Counted from the stretch's first letter, positions 25,479 to 35,182 are shown. The stretch: 64,000 nt of DNA from an uncultured Psychrobacter sp. (GCA_947501045.1 CANMUI010000001.1:124001-188000), one strand, 5' to 3'. The notes: generated from the letters alone by a model not told the origin. Made by a program: numbers and translations.

Positions 25479-25940
25479 AGCTGTTTCCTTAATTTATAAT
25501 TGATTGGTTTATAATTGAATAGTTTCACTTGCAGTGAAATGATTATAGGCGCTAACATTATATAGTTTTTATAATCCTACAAACTATATATTAAAGTGCA
25601 TGTAATACTGATATAAAGAACAATGTACCATTCAAATTTGCTATAAATAAAGGTACAAAACTACAAAGGTTACATAATATAGCGAGACGGTTACTAATAT
25701 GAACATTTGTATGTTCTAAAAGTTGTTATGATTAAGTCATCAGCAACTAACCTATATCGTTTAATGCTTTGTAAGTTAGTTATTATATAAGTTGAATGCA
25801 GTCACTATTGAAAGGTTTCAATAATAAATATCCATAATAATATTCAATGCATAAGTGCTAATAAGTATTGAGATGTTGGCGATTTAGGTTTTACTTAAGT
25901 TTTTTATAGTTTCGTCATCGTTCAATTGAGGAGAATAACT
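25479..25940. other. 462-base AT-rich gap with divergent promoters
   Basis: It separates the minus-strand reductase gene and the plus-strand DUF1328 gene. It holds the inverted repeat at 25559-25590. No coding frame supported. Confidence 0.5.
25559..25590. promoter_or_regulatory. 10-bp inverted repeat, possible operator
   Basis: TATATAGTTT and AAACTATATA are separated by 12 bases, about 80 bases upstream of the reductase gene at 25478. Arms and spacing fit a dimeric regulator site, but the AT content also makes chance occurrence possible. Confidence 0.3.
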
Positions 25941-26096
25941 ATGTTTCGTTGGGCTATTATTTTTGCAGTTATCGCATTGCTGGCAAGTTTGTTAGGGTTT
26001 GGCGGCGTAGCGGGTTTATCTGCTAACTTGGCTTACATTTTCTTAGCAGTAGCTGTTATTTTATTTATCGTAGCTTTTGTTAGCCGTAAAATGTAG
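25941..26096 (+). CDS. DUF1328 (YtjA-like) small membrane protein
   Basis: A 51-residue protein: starts MFRWAIIFAVIALLAS, then LLGFGGVAG, then a second hydrophobic stretch AYIFLAVAVILFIVAFV and a short basic end SRKM. Two transmembrane segments with a Gly-rich turn are the hallmark of the DUF1328 family, small inner membrane proteins often stress-induced. GAGGAG lies 7 bases before the ATG and a perfect hairpin follows. Function unknown. Confidence 0.9.
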   Translation: MFRWAIIFAVIALLASLLGFGGVAGLSANLAYIFLAVAVILFIVAFVSRKM

Positions 26097-26136
26097 TTGC
26101 CAAATAGCAACTAAGTACGTAAAAGATCCAAAAACC

Positions 26137-26168
26137 AAAAAAACGTCCTTTTAAAAGGACGTTTTTTT
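26137..26168. terminator. 32-bp perfect palindrome, bidirectional terminator
   Basis: AAAAAAACGTCCTTTT followed by its exact complement, between the DUF1328 gene and the convergent dehydratase gene, with T-runs on both strands. Confidence 0.93.
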
Positions 26169-26217
26169 ATTGATACGTTGACATTGATAACAAGACTAAA
26201 TAGCTATTCTAGAATTA

Positions 26218-26511
26218 TTAAAACCGTTTTGGTTGAATGATATACTCTAAGCGTTTCGCCAATCGAATATCATGACTAGTGATACCGCCAGTATCATGAG
26301 TGGTCAAACGCACCTCTACTACATTATAGATATTGCGCCATTCAGGATGATGTTCCAGCGCTTCTGCATAAAAAGCTGCCTGATTCATAAAGCTCATAGC
26401 TTCAATAAAATCGCTAAAGTGATAGGTCTTAATGATACTATCACCATCGCGCTGCCAGCCAGCAAGGTCTTCTAGCTGCATATCAATTTGTTCATTAGAT
26501 AAACTACTCAT
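26218..26511 (-). CDS. phhB: 4a-hydroxytetrahydrobiopterin (pterin-4a-carbinolamine) dehydratase
   Basis: Dehydrates the pterin carbinolamine formed by phenylalanine hydroxylase, and can serve in related pterin recycling. The 97-residue protein shows the family core: LAGWQ, FxEAMSFMNQAAFYAE, EHHPEW with the active-site His pair, YNVVEVRLTTHDTGGITSHDIRLA. I chose ATG 26511, with AGGGA about 7 bases upstream; the frame extends 10 codons to a TTG without a ribosome binding site. No phhA gene is in this window. Confidence 0.88.
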   Translation of the reverse strand: MSSLSNEQIDMQLEDLAGWQRDGDSIIKTYHFSDFIEAMSFMNQAAFYAEALEHHPEWRNIYNVVEVRLTTHDTGGITSHDIRLAKRLEYIIQPKRF

Positions 26512-26741
26512 ATTAATATCCCTTATTTTATTATTATACAATTGTCATCAGGACGTAAAAACTACTTACCGCTTATACTTTATTATATATCGATTTTTAA
26601 ATACAAAGCTAGGTAAGTTCAAATAGTGAGTATGCAGAGCGTCACTGCTTAATAGTTATATCCTCATAATAGAAGATAATAGGTTGCATGTTTATAAAAT
26701 AGTTTATAAGCACATGATAAGTTTGATCTCCATCATACTCT

Positions 26742-27038
26742 TTATCCTACAAGGTCTTTATAATCTGGATGCTTATTGATGTAAGACGCTACAAATGAGC
26801 ATTGGGGTACGACTTTTTTGTCATGAGCACGTGCATAATCTAAGGCGTGTTCAACCAGTGCTGAGCCCACACCGCGACCTCCCAATGCTTGCGGGACGAT
26901 AGTGTGGTCATAGACTAAAGTATCACCGCGCTCTTGATAGCTGATATAGCCGGTTTGACCATCAATAGTGGTCTCAAAACGCTTGGCTGACTCATCATGA
27001 CGGATATCAAGATCTTTATTGTCGGTTTGGTTGCTCAT
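26742..27038 (-). CDS. small GNAT-type N-acetyltransferase (YjdJ-like)
   Basis: A 98-residue protein with the small-GNAT pattern: GYISYQERGDTLVYDHTIVP, then the acetyl-CoA loop LGGRGVGSALVEHALDYAR, then VVPQCSFVASYINKHPDY. It covers only the acetyl-CoA-binding half of a normal GNAT domain, as in the YjdJ/NATD1 branch. Substrate unknown. It ends 34 bases upstream-strandwise of the desaturase gene's stop on the same strand, so it may be co-transcribed downstream in part with other minus-strand genes. Confidence 0.82.
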   Translation of the reverse strand: MSNQTDNKDLDIRHDESAKRFETTIDGQTGYISYQERGDTLVYDHTIVPQALGGRGVGSALVEHALDYARAHDKKVVPQCSFVASYINKHPDYKDLVG

Positions 27039-27072
27039 AAAAACTCCATAGTTAGGTAGGATTATTTAATTA

Positions 27073-28530
27073 TTAACTTTTCGTAGGTTTTGCTGACCAT
27101 GCATAGAACCAAGCATCGCGTACCACCTCAGGAAGATAGCTTTTGATGCCGCTTACCGGCGTCGTCATTCTCTGTTCTTTTTTACCTATAGGTATACTAT
27201 CAGCATCACAGAGGGACTGTATCTGCTCGTAAGCTTGCAATTCATCGGCATTGGGCTTGCTAAAGTGATAAATACGTTTGAGCACTTGTTTAAACTGTAT
27301 CCCAAAGTTACCCGTATTATAGGATAGATCATACTTTTGGCATATCTTTTTTACTTGCGGCGCAATACGGCCATAGTGATTGGCTGGCATATCAGGGAAG
27401 ATATGATGTTCAATCTGATGCGATAGGTTACCCGTGAGAAGGTGAAATAATTTGCTGCCCTCTATATTACTAGAGCCGAGGATCTGGCGTACATACCAGT
27501 CGCCCTTGGTCTCACTATCATCAAGATGAGTATAAATGTGTGCCTGCTCAGTAAGATGCCCACAAAAGATCACCGCCCATGTCCATAAATTGCGCGCAAT
27601 ATTGGCGGTAATATTACCACTCAATGTAGTTAGCGCACTACGGCGACCTAGTACTATTCCTGCAATTATGGGTAGTACCGCATAGTCTTTACCCACCTGA
27701 CGGACGATTTTGGCAAACAGAGCACGAGATTTTTGTTGTAGTAGCGGGTGCCTGTCCGCTGACTGTGCATACTCATCTACGCTGATTTGAATATCGTGAA
27801 AGGCGACGGCCCATTCAAAGCCCAAGGCTAACACCATGGTTTTAAATGGATTATAGCGATCGCTTGGTATCCACGCCTGCTCATCGGTTACTCGAATCAA
27901 ATGGTAACCGACGTCGTGGTCACGGCCGACGATATTGGTAAAAGTATGATGCAAATAGTTGTGTGAGTGCTGCCACAAGGGCGCAGGACACACGATATCC
28001 CAATCAAAACTTCGACTGTTTAGATGCGGATGCTGCATCCAGTCATATTGACCATGCATAACATTGTGCCCAAGCTCCATATTATTCAATATTTTGCTAA
28101 AGCTGAGCAGGCCAGTACCCACTAGCCAAGCGCCGAGTTGGTAACGCTTTGATGATAAACGACCAGCGCTAGCCAATATTCCGCGAGCTACAAGCTCGCT
28201 ATAAACCACGGTCGCATAGACACGTTTGATATAGCGCGCATCGGTAGCGCCCAATGAATTCATAACATCTTGATATAAGGTATTTAACTCATCGGCTAAG
28301 GCTTCGGTTTGTACCTTTGATAGCGGCGCGCCAGATAGAGTAGGATAATGTGCAGGCTGACCTTTTTCAGCTTGTTGTTTGTGATCTACATTACTATTGT
28401 CACTGCTATCAGATAGGTACGCAACATAACCTTGATCTGCTAATGCGTCACTCTGCAATGGTGGCTGCGGGTTTAAAGCCAAGATAGGTACCGCAGAGTT
28501 GGCAGTAAATAGTGGGGGTAATAAGCGCAT
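27073..28530 (-). CDS. membrane fatty acid desaturase
   Basis: Diiron membrane desaturase introducing a double bond in fatty acyl chains, relevant to cold adaptation. The 485-residue protein has the three histidine boxes: HNVMH (GHNVMHGQ), HSHNYLHH (H-x-x-x-H-H type), and HQIEHH (SHQIEHHIFPD), with hydrophobic stretches between. The upstream ferredoxin reductase gene on the same strand, 185 bases away, probably supplies electrons. AAAGGA precedes the ATG. The arrangement recalls the DesB-DesC pair of Pseudomonas, but no DesT-like repressor is adjacent. Confidence 0.9.
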   Translation of the reverse strand: MRLLPPLFTANSAVPILALNPQPPLQSDALADQGYVAYLSDSSDNSNVDHKQQAEKGQPAHYPTLSGAPLSKVQTEALADELNTLYQDVMNSLGATDARYIKRVYATVVYSELVARGILASAGRLSSKRYQLGAWLVGTGLLSFSKILNNMELGHNVMHGQYDWMQHPHLNSRSFDWDIVCPAPLWQHSHNYLHHTFTNIVGRDHDVGYHLIRVTDEQAWIPSDRYNPFKTMVLALGFEWAVAFHDIQISVDEYAQSADRHPLLQQKSRALFAKIVRQVGKDYAVLPIIAGIVLGRRSALTTLSGNITANIARNLWTWAVIFCGHLTEQAHIYTHLDDSETKGDWYVRQILGSSNIEGSKLFHLLTGNLSHQIEHHIFPDMPANHYGRIAPQVKKICQKYDLSYNTGNFGIQFKQVLKRIYHFSKPNADELQAYEQIQSLCDADSIPIGKKEQRMTTPVSGIKSYLPEVVRDAWFYAWSAKPTKS

Positions 28531-28715
28531 AAATTATCCTTTACCGAGCCAGCCTGATTGATGCACAAAATCAATGCAACTATATAAGTAGGATCGGTTT
28601 GTAAAGCATATAGGTTTTGGCACAGTAAACAACAAATCACGCATTCATTTATTACTTATCTTGCTAAATACGGTTTTTATTATGCCTATTGGAAAAAAGT
28701 TAGTTCTAATAACGG

Positions 28716-29873
28716 TTATACATCCAGCACCACATCGCTTATAGCCATGTTGATACAAGTTTGAATCGATTCAAAGCCGTCGCTACTGACTTTACCTGTT
28801 TGCACGTTTTTGACTACGCCGCTGACTTTATTACAGCGGCACATCTGACAAATACCTTGGCGGCACCCATAAGCCATACGTATACCTGCCTGTTCAGCTG
28901 CATTTAATATCGTGCTATCACTATTAAACTTTTGCTGGCGCATGCGCAGATAAACCGTATGTGTCCCAGTGTCACTCTTTATATCATCTGTATCAAAAGC
29001 AGATAAAGCGCTACCGAAATGCTCTACCACAATGTTATCACGCAAATCATAACCATTCGTCAGCGCCACTTTACTAGCAGCGTCGTATAAGCTTGCTAAT
29101 AATGTCTGCGAGCCGCAAGCAAAAATCTGTGTCTCGGCTAGAGGCAACTTTAATGCCAGTAGGCTTTGCGCCGTTAAATGACGAGTATTCGCTAAGTAAG
29201 TATTGGAGTCGTGCGTATCAATGAGATAGTAAGTGAAAGCAGGATAATTAGCAGCTAAATCTTGCCAGCAATCCTCCAATATAGAGCCGCGGTTATAGTG
29301 CAATAAAGTGACTTGCCGCCCATCTGCTAGGGCCTGAGTCACTAATCCTAACATCGGTGTAATACCACTACCACCTGCGATACATAATAAAGGCGCTGGT
29401 TTTGCTAGCGATGATTTAGCAGCCAAAATCCGCGATTGTAAAACAAAATTACCACTAGGTCTGCTAGTACCAAAGACACTACCTATGGGCGCAAGCTTCG
29501 TTAAATAGTTTGAGACTAGGCCTTGCGGCTTAAGAGCAATGGTCAGGGTATGGCGTTTGGACGATTTACTAGTGTCCCACCATAAAGGCTGATAGGGCAT
29601 ACCTACTAATGAGTAACTACGCTGATGATAAATACCGTCTATTGGCACACTTAGATTCAGGTGTTGCCCGCCTTGCCAGCCCTCTTTTTTTAATATTTGC
29701 TGCTCAAAAGCGCGATTGACCTCGAATTGTAAAGCAACTAGCTCGTCACTAAGCGCATACCTAGCAAGCAGTCGCAGTTTTGGTGTCGTCAACGACCAAA
29801 ACGGAAGCATGCGCGCGCCCAAAAAATCAATAAACACGCTTTGAATAATCTCAGGCTGATAGCCGGATGTCAT
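28716..29873 (-). CDS. ferredoxin--NAD(P) reductase with C-terminal 2Fe-2S domain, partner of the desaturase
   Basis: The 385-residue protein carries an FAD-binding RSYSL near residue 80, the NAD(P) loop GGSGITPMLG near 165, FACGSQTLL, and a plant-type 2Fe-2S ferredoxin domain at the C-terminus (YGCRQGICQMCRC with a distal TCINMA Cys). This is the one-protein electron chain from NAD(P)H to a membrane desaturase or hydroxylase. Location just upstream of the desaturase gene on the same strand supports the pairing. Confidence 0.9.
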   Translation of the reverse strand: MTSGYQPEIIQSVFIDFLGARMLPFWSLTTPKLRLLARYALSDELVALQFEVNRAFEQQILKKEGWQGGQHLNLSVPIDGIYHQRSYSLVGMPYQPLWWDTSKSSKRHTLTIALKPQGLVSNYLTKLAPIGSVFGTSRPSGNFVLQSRILAAKSSLAKPAPLLCIAGGSGITPMLGLVTQALADGRQVTLLHYNRGSILEDCWQDLAANYPAFTYYLIDTHDSNTYLANTRHLTAQSLLALKLPLAETQIFACGSQTLLASLYDAASKVALTNGYDLRDNIVVEHFGSALSAFDTDDIKSDTGTHTVYLRMRQQKFNSDSTILNAAEQAGIRMAYGCRQGICQMCRCNKVSGVVKNVQTGKVSSDGFESIQTCINMAISDVVLDV

Positions 29874-29896
29874 ACCCTTAGTACCTTGTTATAAAA

Positions 29897-29927
29897 AGCG
29901 CTATTAGCATAATCAATAGTTAGCGCT
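29897..29927. promoter_or_regulatory. inverted repeat upstream of the reductase-desaturase genes, possible operator
   Basis: AGCGCTA and TAGCGCT are exact 7-bp arms 17 bases apart, beginning 24 bases upstream of the reductase start. This is a position where a repressor of unsaturated fatty acid synthesis could act. No regulator gene is present, so the function is only suggested. Confidence 0.35.
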
Positions 29928-29942
29928 GATTACTATAATTAT

Positions 29943-29985
29943 TAAAGCTTTGAATCAATAAAACTTTGAATTAATAAAGCTTTGG
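29943..29985. repeat. 16-bp imperfect tandem repeat, 2.7 copies
   Basis: Units TAAAGCTTTGAATCAA, TAAAACTTTGAATTAA and a partial TAAAGCTTTGG follow one another directly in the non-coding gap. Confidence 0.8.
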
Positions 29986-30391
29986 ACGCTGTAAAATAGC
30001 GCTCATAGCCTCTTTTATGGTGATTTAGCCAGAGCTTTACAACCACTATTGTTCGAGTTTGTCACAAAGAGACGCTAATTAGTGATAAAAGGGTCAAAAC
30101 GCTTGCAAAAGCTGTCTCTCAGGTTGCAGGGCGCGTGCCACAATGCGATAATAAGCCACCATCTATATCTTAATTTTAAAGCGCAGCAAAGGTGTTCATA
30201 TAAATAGTCGTGACATGCATTTGCTGAGCTCTCTTATATAGCCAATCTAATTTAATTCTAAAGCAAAAATCGCATGCAAAATTACAGTCGGTACTAAGCT
30301 AAATACTCAGCTAAGTACAGGTAGTACTATAAGCAAGAGTGATGGTGCTAGAGTTTAAGAGCGTTTGGTTATACAGTCTATCGGAGTGTTA

Positions 30392-32053
30392 ATGGCTCAA
30401 TATATCTACACGATGAACAACGTATCAAAACTTGTTCCGCCTAAACGTGAAATTCTAAAAAATATTAATTTATCCTTTTTCCCTGGTGCAAAAATTGGGG
30501 TATTGGGCATTAATGGTTCAGGTAAATCAACTTTGCTGCGCATAATGGCGGGCGTTGATACCGAATTTAGCGGTGAAGCCCGGGCGCAGCCTGGTACCAA
30601 AATCGGTTATTTGCCGCAAGAACCACAGCTTGATGACAGCAAAGACGTGCGCGGTAATGTTGAAGATGGCATGCGTGAAGCGTTAGATGCGCTGGCACGT
30701 CTAGATCAGATTTATAGCGACTACGCTGATCCTGACGCCGACTTTGATAAGCTTGCCGAAGAACAAGGCAAGATGGAAAACATCATTCAAACGTGGGACG
30801 CGCACAACTTAGAGCCGCAGTTAGAAAAAGCGGCCGATGCTTTGCGTCTGCCGCCATGGGATGCTGATGTCAGCAAATTATCAGGTGGTGAGAAACGCCG
30901 CGTAGCCTTATGTCGTCTACTACTATCGCGTCCTGATATGCTGCTACTTGATGAGCCGACCAACCATTTGGACGCCGAATCGGTGGCATGGCTTGAGCAG
31001 TTTTTGCAAAACTACAGCGGTACTATCGTGGCTATTACCCATGATAGATATTTCTTAGACAATGTGGCTCAGTGGATCTTGGAGCTGGATCGCGGTCATG
31101 GCTATCCGTATGAAGGCAACTATACTGAGTGGCTTGAGCAAAAGAACACGCGTCTAGAGCAGCAGCAAAAGCAAGAAGAGTCTTTTGCTAAAGCGCTGAA
31201 AAAAGAGCTTGAGTGGATTCGTAAAAACCAAAAGGGCCAGCAAACCAAATCCAAATCTCGCGTACAGCGCTTTGAAGAGCTGAACTCAAAAGAGTTCCAG
31301 CAGCGTAATGAGACCTCGGAGATTTATATTCCACCAGGCCCACGTTTAGGTAATAAAGTTATCGAAGTCAACGATATCTCCAAATCCTTTGGCGATCGTC
31401 TGCTTTATGAAAACTTAAGTTTTAATGTACCAGCAGGCGCTATCGTTGGTATTATCGGTCCAAATGGCGCGGGTAAAACCACGCTATTTAATATGATTAC
31501 CGAACGCGATACGCCAGATACTGGTTCTGTAGAGCTTGGCGAGAGCGTCAGCGTGGCCTACGTCGGTCAGGTACGTGATAATCTCGACAACAATAAAACG
31601 GTCTGGGAGGAGGTTTCGGACGGCTTAGATATTATTACCGTTGGCGACTATACCACCCCAAGCCGCGCTTATATTGGCCGCTTTAACTTTAAAGGCTCAG
31701 ACCAGCAAAAGCGCGTTGGACAACTATCCGGCGGTGAGCGTAACCGTCTACAACTGGCGAAGACTTTAAAGCAAGGCGCAAACGTTTTATTACTCGATGA
31801 GCCCTCAAACGATTTGGACATCGAAACCTTGCGCGCGCTTGAAGATGCGATTCAGGTTTTCCCGGGTACGGTAATGGTAGTCTCACATGATCGCTGGTTC
31901 CTTGACCGGATTGCTACGCACATTCTTGCCTTTGAAGAAGAAGGTCCGATCTGGTTTGATGGTAACTATTCTGAATTTGAAACCTATCGCAAAAAGACCA
32001 TGGGCGCAGATGCTGGCCCCAAGCGCATGAAATATAAGAAAATTACTAGCTAG
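30392..32053 (+). CDS. ettA: energy-dependent translational throttle protein EttA (ABC-F)
   Basis: Soluble ABC-F ATPase that binds the ribosomal E site and gates entry into elongation according to the ATP/ADP ratio. The 553-residue protein has two nucleotide-binding domains: Walker A GINGSGKST and GPNGAGKTT, signature LSGGEKRRVAL and LSGGERNRLQLAKTL, and DEPTNHLD / DEPSNDLD. The linker and arm (EWIRKNQKGQQTKSKSR) match EttA. I chose ATG 30392, with CGGAG 6 bases upstream, giving the canonical MAQYIYTMNNVSK start, over the frame's upstream ATG-like start at 30365. The perfect palindromic terminator follows. Confidence 0.96.
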   Translation: MAQYIYTMNNVSKLVPPKREILKNINLSFFPGAKIGVLGINGSGKSTLLRIMAGVDTEFSGEARAQPGTKIGYLPQEPQLDDSKDVRGNVEDGMREALDALARLDQIYSDYADPDADFDKLAEEQGKMENIIQTWDAHNLEPQLEKAADALRLPPWDADVSKLSGGEKRRVALCRLLLSRPDMLLLDEPTNHLDAESVAWLEQFLQNYSGTIVAITHDRYFLDNVAQWILELDRGHGYPYEGNYTEWLEQKNTRLEQQQKQEESFAKALKKELEWIRKNQKGQQTKSKSRVQRFEELNSKEFQQRNETSEIYIPPGPRLGNKVIEVNDISKSFGDRLLYENLSFNVPAGAIVGIIGPNGAGKTTLFNMITERDTPDTGSVELGESVSVAYVGQVRDNLDNNKTVWEEVSDGLDIITVGDYTTPSRAYIGRFNFKGSDQQKRVGQLSGGERNRLQLAKTLKQGANVLLLDEPSNDLDIETLRALEDAIQVFPGTVMVVSHDRWFLDRIATHILAFEEEGPIWFDGNYSEFETYRKKTMGADAGPKRMKYKKITS

Positions 32054-32078
32054 GTTTGTTTTTCTTGTTCAGTGCTAT

Positions 32079-32112
32079 AAAAAGACCGCTAATTAATTAG
32101 CGGTCTTTTTTT
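32079..32112. terminator. bidirectional terminator between ettA and nhaC
   Basis: AAAAAGACCGCTAATT followed by its exact complement, then further T residues on the plus strand. It serves both convergent genes. Confidence 0.94.
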
Positions 32113-32180
32113 GTGTCATTTATTATGGAAAATATGATTCACTAAAAACAAGGTCAATACGCCAACTATGCGTCTATTGA

Positions 32181-33635
32181 TTAAGCATTATACAGCGCTT
32201 GTTTTTTAGCCAGTAGTGCTTGTTTTTCAGCGGGAGTTAAATATTGAATCTTAAAGTTCATCATGGCTAATAAAATAGCCAGTAAGGGGGTGGCGTAATT
32301 GAAAACTGCATAAGGGGCGTACTCAAAGGCGCTGACGCCGAGCATTGAGAAGGCAAAGACCCCGCAAGTATTCCAAGGTATCAATACGGAGGTGACCGTA
32401 CCACCATCCTCTAGGGCGCGCGAAAGGTTTTTGCTATGGAGACCCTTGTCTTTAAACGCCTCTACATACATACGTCCCGGCAGCAGGATAGAGATGTATT
32501 GCTCGGAGGCAGTAGCGTTGGTCAAAAACGCTGAAGCTAGCGTTGCCACAATAAGACTCTTAGCGCTTTTGGCTAAGCGCAAAATCTGGGTCACTATAGA
32601 GCGCAGCATACCGGTCTGCTCCATGATACCGCCAAAGCTCATAGCGACGATGGTTAGGGATACGGTAAACATCATGGCATCGATACCGCCGCGATTAAAT
32701 AAGGTATCAATCATCTCGTTACCGCTTTCTATCGCATAACCGTTGTTGAGCGTATCTAAAGCGACGCCAATATCGCCGCCCTGAATAAATACGTGGCACA
32801 ACCAACCGAGAATAATACCAGCGGTTAAAGCGGGCAGTGCTGGTACCTTTTTGGCAACCAATACCACAACAAGAACGGGTACCAAAAGCAGCCATGGCGA
32901 GATGACAAAGTTAGCTTCAATCACCGTTAAGATATCGCTGATTCTTCCGGTATCAACGTTTGAGCCATCAAAACCTCGACCTAAATAAAAATACACGCCT
33001 AGCGCCAAAAGCATAGCGGGCAAGGTGGTGACCATCATATAGCGAATATGCTCGAACAAATCAGTATCAGTAATACCAGCCGCTAAGTTGGTGGTATCTG
33101 ATAAAGGCGACATCTTATCGCCAAAATAAGCGCCAGAGATGATAGCGCCTGCGGTCATAGCGGATGGGATACCAATGGAGATACCAATGCCGATGCCTGC
33201 TACGCCGATAGTGCCTAGGGTTGACCAAGAACTGCCTACCGCTAAGGTAACCACCGCACAAATGATGCAAATAGTCGCCAAAAACAGGGGTGGCGAGATG
33301 ATCTCAAGCCCATAGTAAATCATAGTAGCGATGATACCGCCGCCGATCCAAGAGCCAATGACCAACCCGATCATGATAATAATGACTACCGCAGGCAGCG
33401 CCAGCTTGATGCCGACATAAATGCCCTCCTCGATAGTCTTCCAGGTATAACCGTGCAAAGAAGCTACGATAGCTGCGATAATAGCACCAACGATTAAAGG
33501 GACGTGCGGCGCAATCTCATACACGCTAATAGCAACCGCCATAAAACTAATCATAATAATGACGGGCAAGATCGCGTAACGAAAAGGTATAGCTGTGTCA
33601 GGTTTTGGCTCTGTATTGATTATTTTATCTTCCAT
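32181..33635 (-). CDS. nhaC: NhaC-family Na+/H+ antiporter
   Basis: Inner membrane Na+/H+ exchanger. The 484-residue protein is hydrophobic throughout, with about 11-12 transmembrane segments. The NhaC core pattern is visible: VGSSWSTLGTIGVAGIGIG, SGAYFGDKMSPLSDTTNLAAG, and SFGGIMEQTGML in the C-terminal half. AGGAGA lies before the ATG. With the second antiporter at 47685 it suggests a sodium-exposed (marine or saline) habitat. Confidence 0.93.
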   Translation of the reverse strand: MEDKIINTEPKPDTAIPFRYAILPVIIMISFMAVAISVYEIAPHVPLIVGAIIAAIVASLHGYTWKTIEEGIYVGIKLALPAVVIIIMIGLVIGSWIGGGIIATMIYYGLEIISPPLFLATICIICAVVTLAVGSSWSTLGTIGVAGIGIGISIGIPSAMTAGAIISGAYFGDKMSPLSDTTNLAAGITDTDLFEHIRYMMVTTLPAMLLALGVYFYLGRGFDGSNVDTGRISDILTVIEANFVISPWLLLVPVLVVVLVAKKVPALPALTAGIILGWLCHVFIQGGDIGVALDTLNNGYAIESGNEMIDTLFNRGGIDAMMFTVSLTIVAMSFGGIMEQTGMLRSIVTQILRLAKSAKSLIVATLASAFLTNATASEQYISILLPGRMYVEAFKDKGLHSKNLSRALEDGGTVTSVLIPWNTCGVFAFSMLGVSAFEYAPYAVFNYATPLLAILLAMMNFKIQYLTPAEKQALLAKKQALYNA

Positions 33636-33773
33636 GATAGTTATTCTCCTACCGTCTAATGGATCTTATGCAGCTTCTCAGCTTACTTTATGCTTTTTAT
33701 CAGAAGCTGACTAGATTAATTTTTTAAAGCGTGCAAACTGGTTCTTATAGAAAAATACTGAAACAAGAGATAA

Positions 33774-35018
33774 TTAATCAAAACGTTGACTGCTAAAAGG
33801 ACTGGCATCTATGATTAAAGGCTTATCATAGATCATCTCTTCTATAAGACGACCGGTAATAGGACCTAGAGTAAAACCTTGATGACCATGACCAAAGGCG
33901 AACCATAACTTATCGTGCTTTGAAGCCGGTCCAATGATTGGCTTCATATCTGGCAAGCAAGGTCTGGCTCCTGCCCAAGGTTCTGACTCAATAGCGCTCT
34001 CAAGTGGCAAGACTTGTCTGGCATAGCTAAGTACTGCTTCTAATTGCGCAAAGTTTTTGGGTGCGTCCAGTAGCGACATCTCAGCGCCCGTCGTGATTCT
34101 AATGCCTTGCTCCATAGCACCCATGACAAAGCCTTTGTCCACATCACACAAACTATGATTGATGGTGTTTTTGTCTGTCAGCGCAAAATGCTGGTGATAG
34201 CCGCGCATAGGGAATAGAGGTATATCGTAGCCCAAAGGCGCTATAAGCTGGGCAGACCAAGGTCCTGCAGCAATAACCACCTGCTTGCATAAATAAGTGT
34301 CGTCATCGGTAATGACTTGCCAGCCATCCTCAATTGGCAACAGCTCTTTGACGGTTGCTTGTTTGGTACGGCCTTGCATCTGCTCAAAGCTACGTGCATA
34401 AGCTTTGACTAGCTTGCTTGGGTTACTAACCTGCCAGGAGCTTTTCCAGTGTATTCCGCCGACATAATCGGCAAAGTTGACGTTTGGTTCTAGCGCTTGC
34501 AATTCAGGTACGGATAGGATTTGATACTCTATGCCTTCATCAGTCATTTTTTGTGTAAGGGCGACCGCTTCATTAAATTTAGTCTGATTACGATAAATAT
34601 CAATCCAGCCCGCTTTAGAGACCAAATTATCAGCATCGGCTGCTTTCATCATAATGCTGTGTTCACTGGTGCTATGTTCGATGAGCGTTGACCACTGTTT
34701 TTCAATAGCGCCAACTTTATTCTGACTAGAATGCATCCAGTATTGCATCAAAGGACGTAGATATCGAAACATAGCCGACCAGCGATACCGGATATCGGTA
34801 CTATTATTAGGCAGTACGCGCATAACCTCGCTAAGTTGCCGCGGAAAAGGGGTGACGTGAATGGCTTCTCTTTGGATCAATCCAGCATTACCATAAGAGG
34901 TTTCTTCTCCTGGCAGTTTTTTGTCCAGCATCAAAACCTGAGAACCGCTTTTTTGTAGATGCCAAGCGATGGAAGTGCCCACCATACCTGAGCCCACCAC
35001 AATAACGTCATAATGCAT
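33774..35018 (-). CDS. FAD-dependent D-amino acid dehydrogenase-like oxidoreductase (DAO family)
   Basis: The 414-residue protein begins with the FAD motif DVIVVGSGMVGTSIAWHLQ and has SYGNAGLIQRE, AAGPWSAQL and GHGHQGFTLGP, as in the glycine/D-amino acid oxidase family. Its exact amino acid substrate is not evident. I chose ATG 35018 (GAGGG 7 bases before it, protein starting MHYDVI) rather than the upstream start at 35042. Compare the separate DadA-like gene at 61995-63317, which is a different branch. Confidence 0.85.
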   Translation of the reverse strand: MHYDVIVVGSGMVGTSIAWHLQKSGSQVLMLDKKLPGEETSYGNAGLIQREAIHVTPFPRQLSEVMRVLPNNSTDIRYRWSAMFRYLRPLMQYWMHSSQNKVGAIEKQWSTLIEHSTSEHSIMMKAADADNLVSKAGWIDIYRNQTKFNEAVALTQKMTDEGIEYQILSVPELQALEPNVNFADYVGGIHWKSSWQVSNPSKLVKAYARSFEQMQGRTKQATVKELLPIEDGWQVITDDDTYLCKQVVIAAGPWSAQLIAPLGYDIPLFPMRGYHQHFALTDKNTINHSLCDVDKGFVMGAMEQGIRITTGAEMSLLDAPKNFAQLEAVLSYARQVLPLESAIESEPWAGARPCLPDMKPIIGPASKHDKLWFAFGHGHQGFTLGPITGRLIEEMIYDKPLIIDASPFSSQRFD

Positions 35019-35152
35019 ATTGATACCCTCTATTGCAAACAAGCCAATACTACAGTGTATAAATGAGTTTGCTCAAATATTGTGACAAAAGCAAAATGAT
35101 TATAATAACTGCTTTTAAAAACCAAGGCTAAATTTACTTTGTTTTAATATAT

Positions 35153-35182
35153 AAAAAAAGCAAACTGCTCACAGTTTGCTTT
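35153..35182 (-). terminator. Rho-independent terminator for plsB
   Basis: AAAGCAAACTG and CAGTTTGCTTT form an 11-bp stem with loop CTCA, followed by seven T residues on the minus strand, about 50 bases past the plsB stop. Confidence 0.9.

Larger units (their letters stand above)
29874..30391. other. 518-base gap between divergent desaturase system and ettA
   Basis: It contains the inverted repeat at 29897-29927, the short tandem repeat at 29943-29985, and AGCAAGAG-type purine runs near ettA. No supported gene on either strand. Confidence 0.5.
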
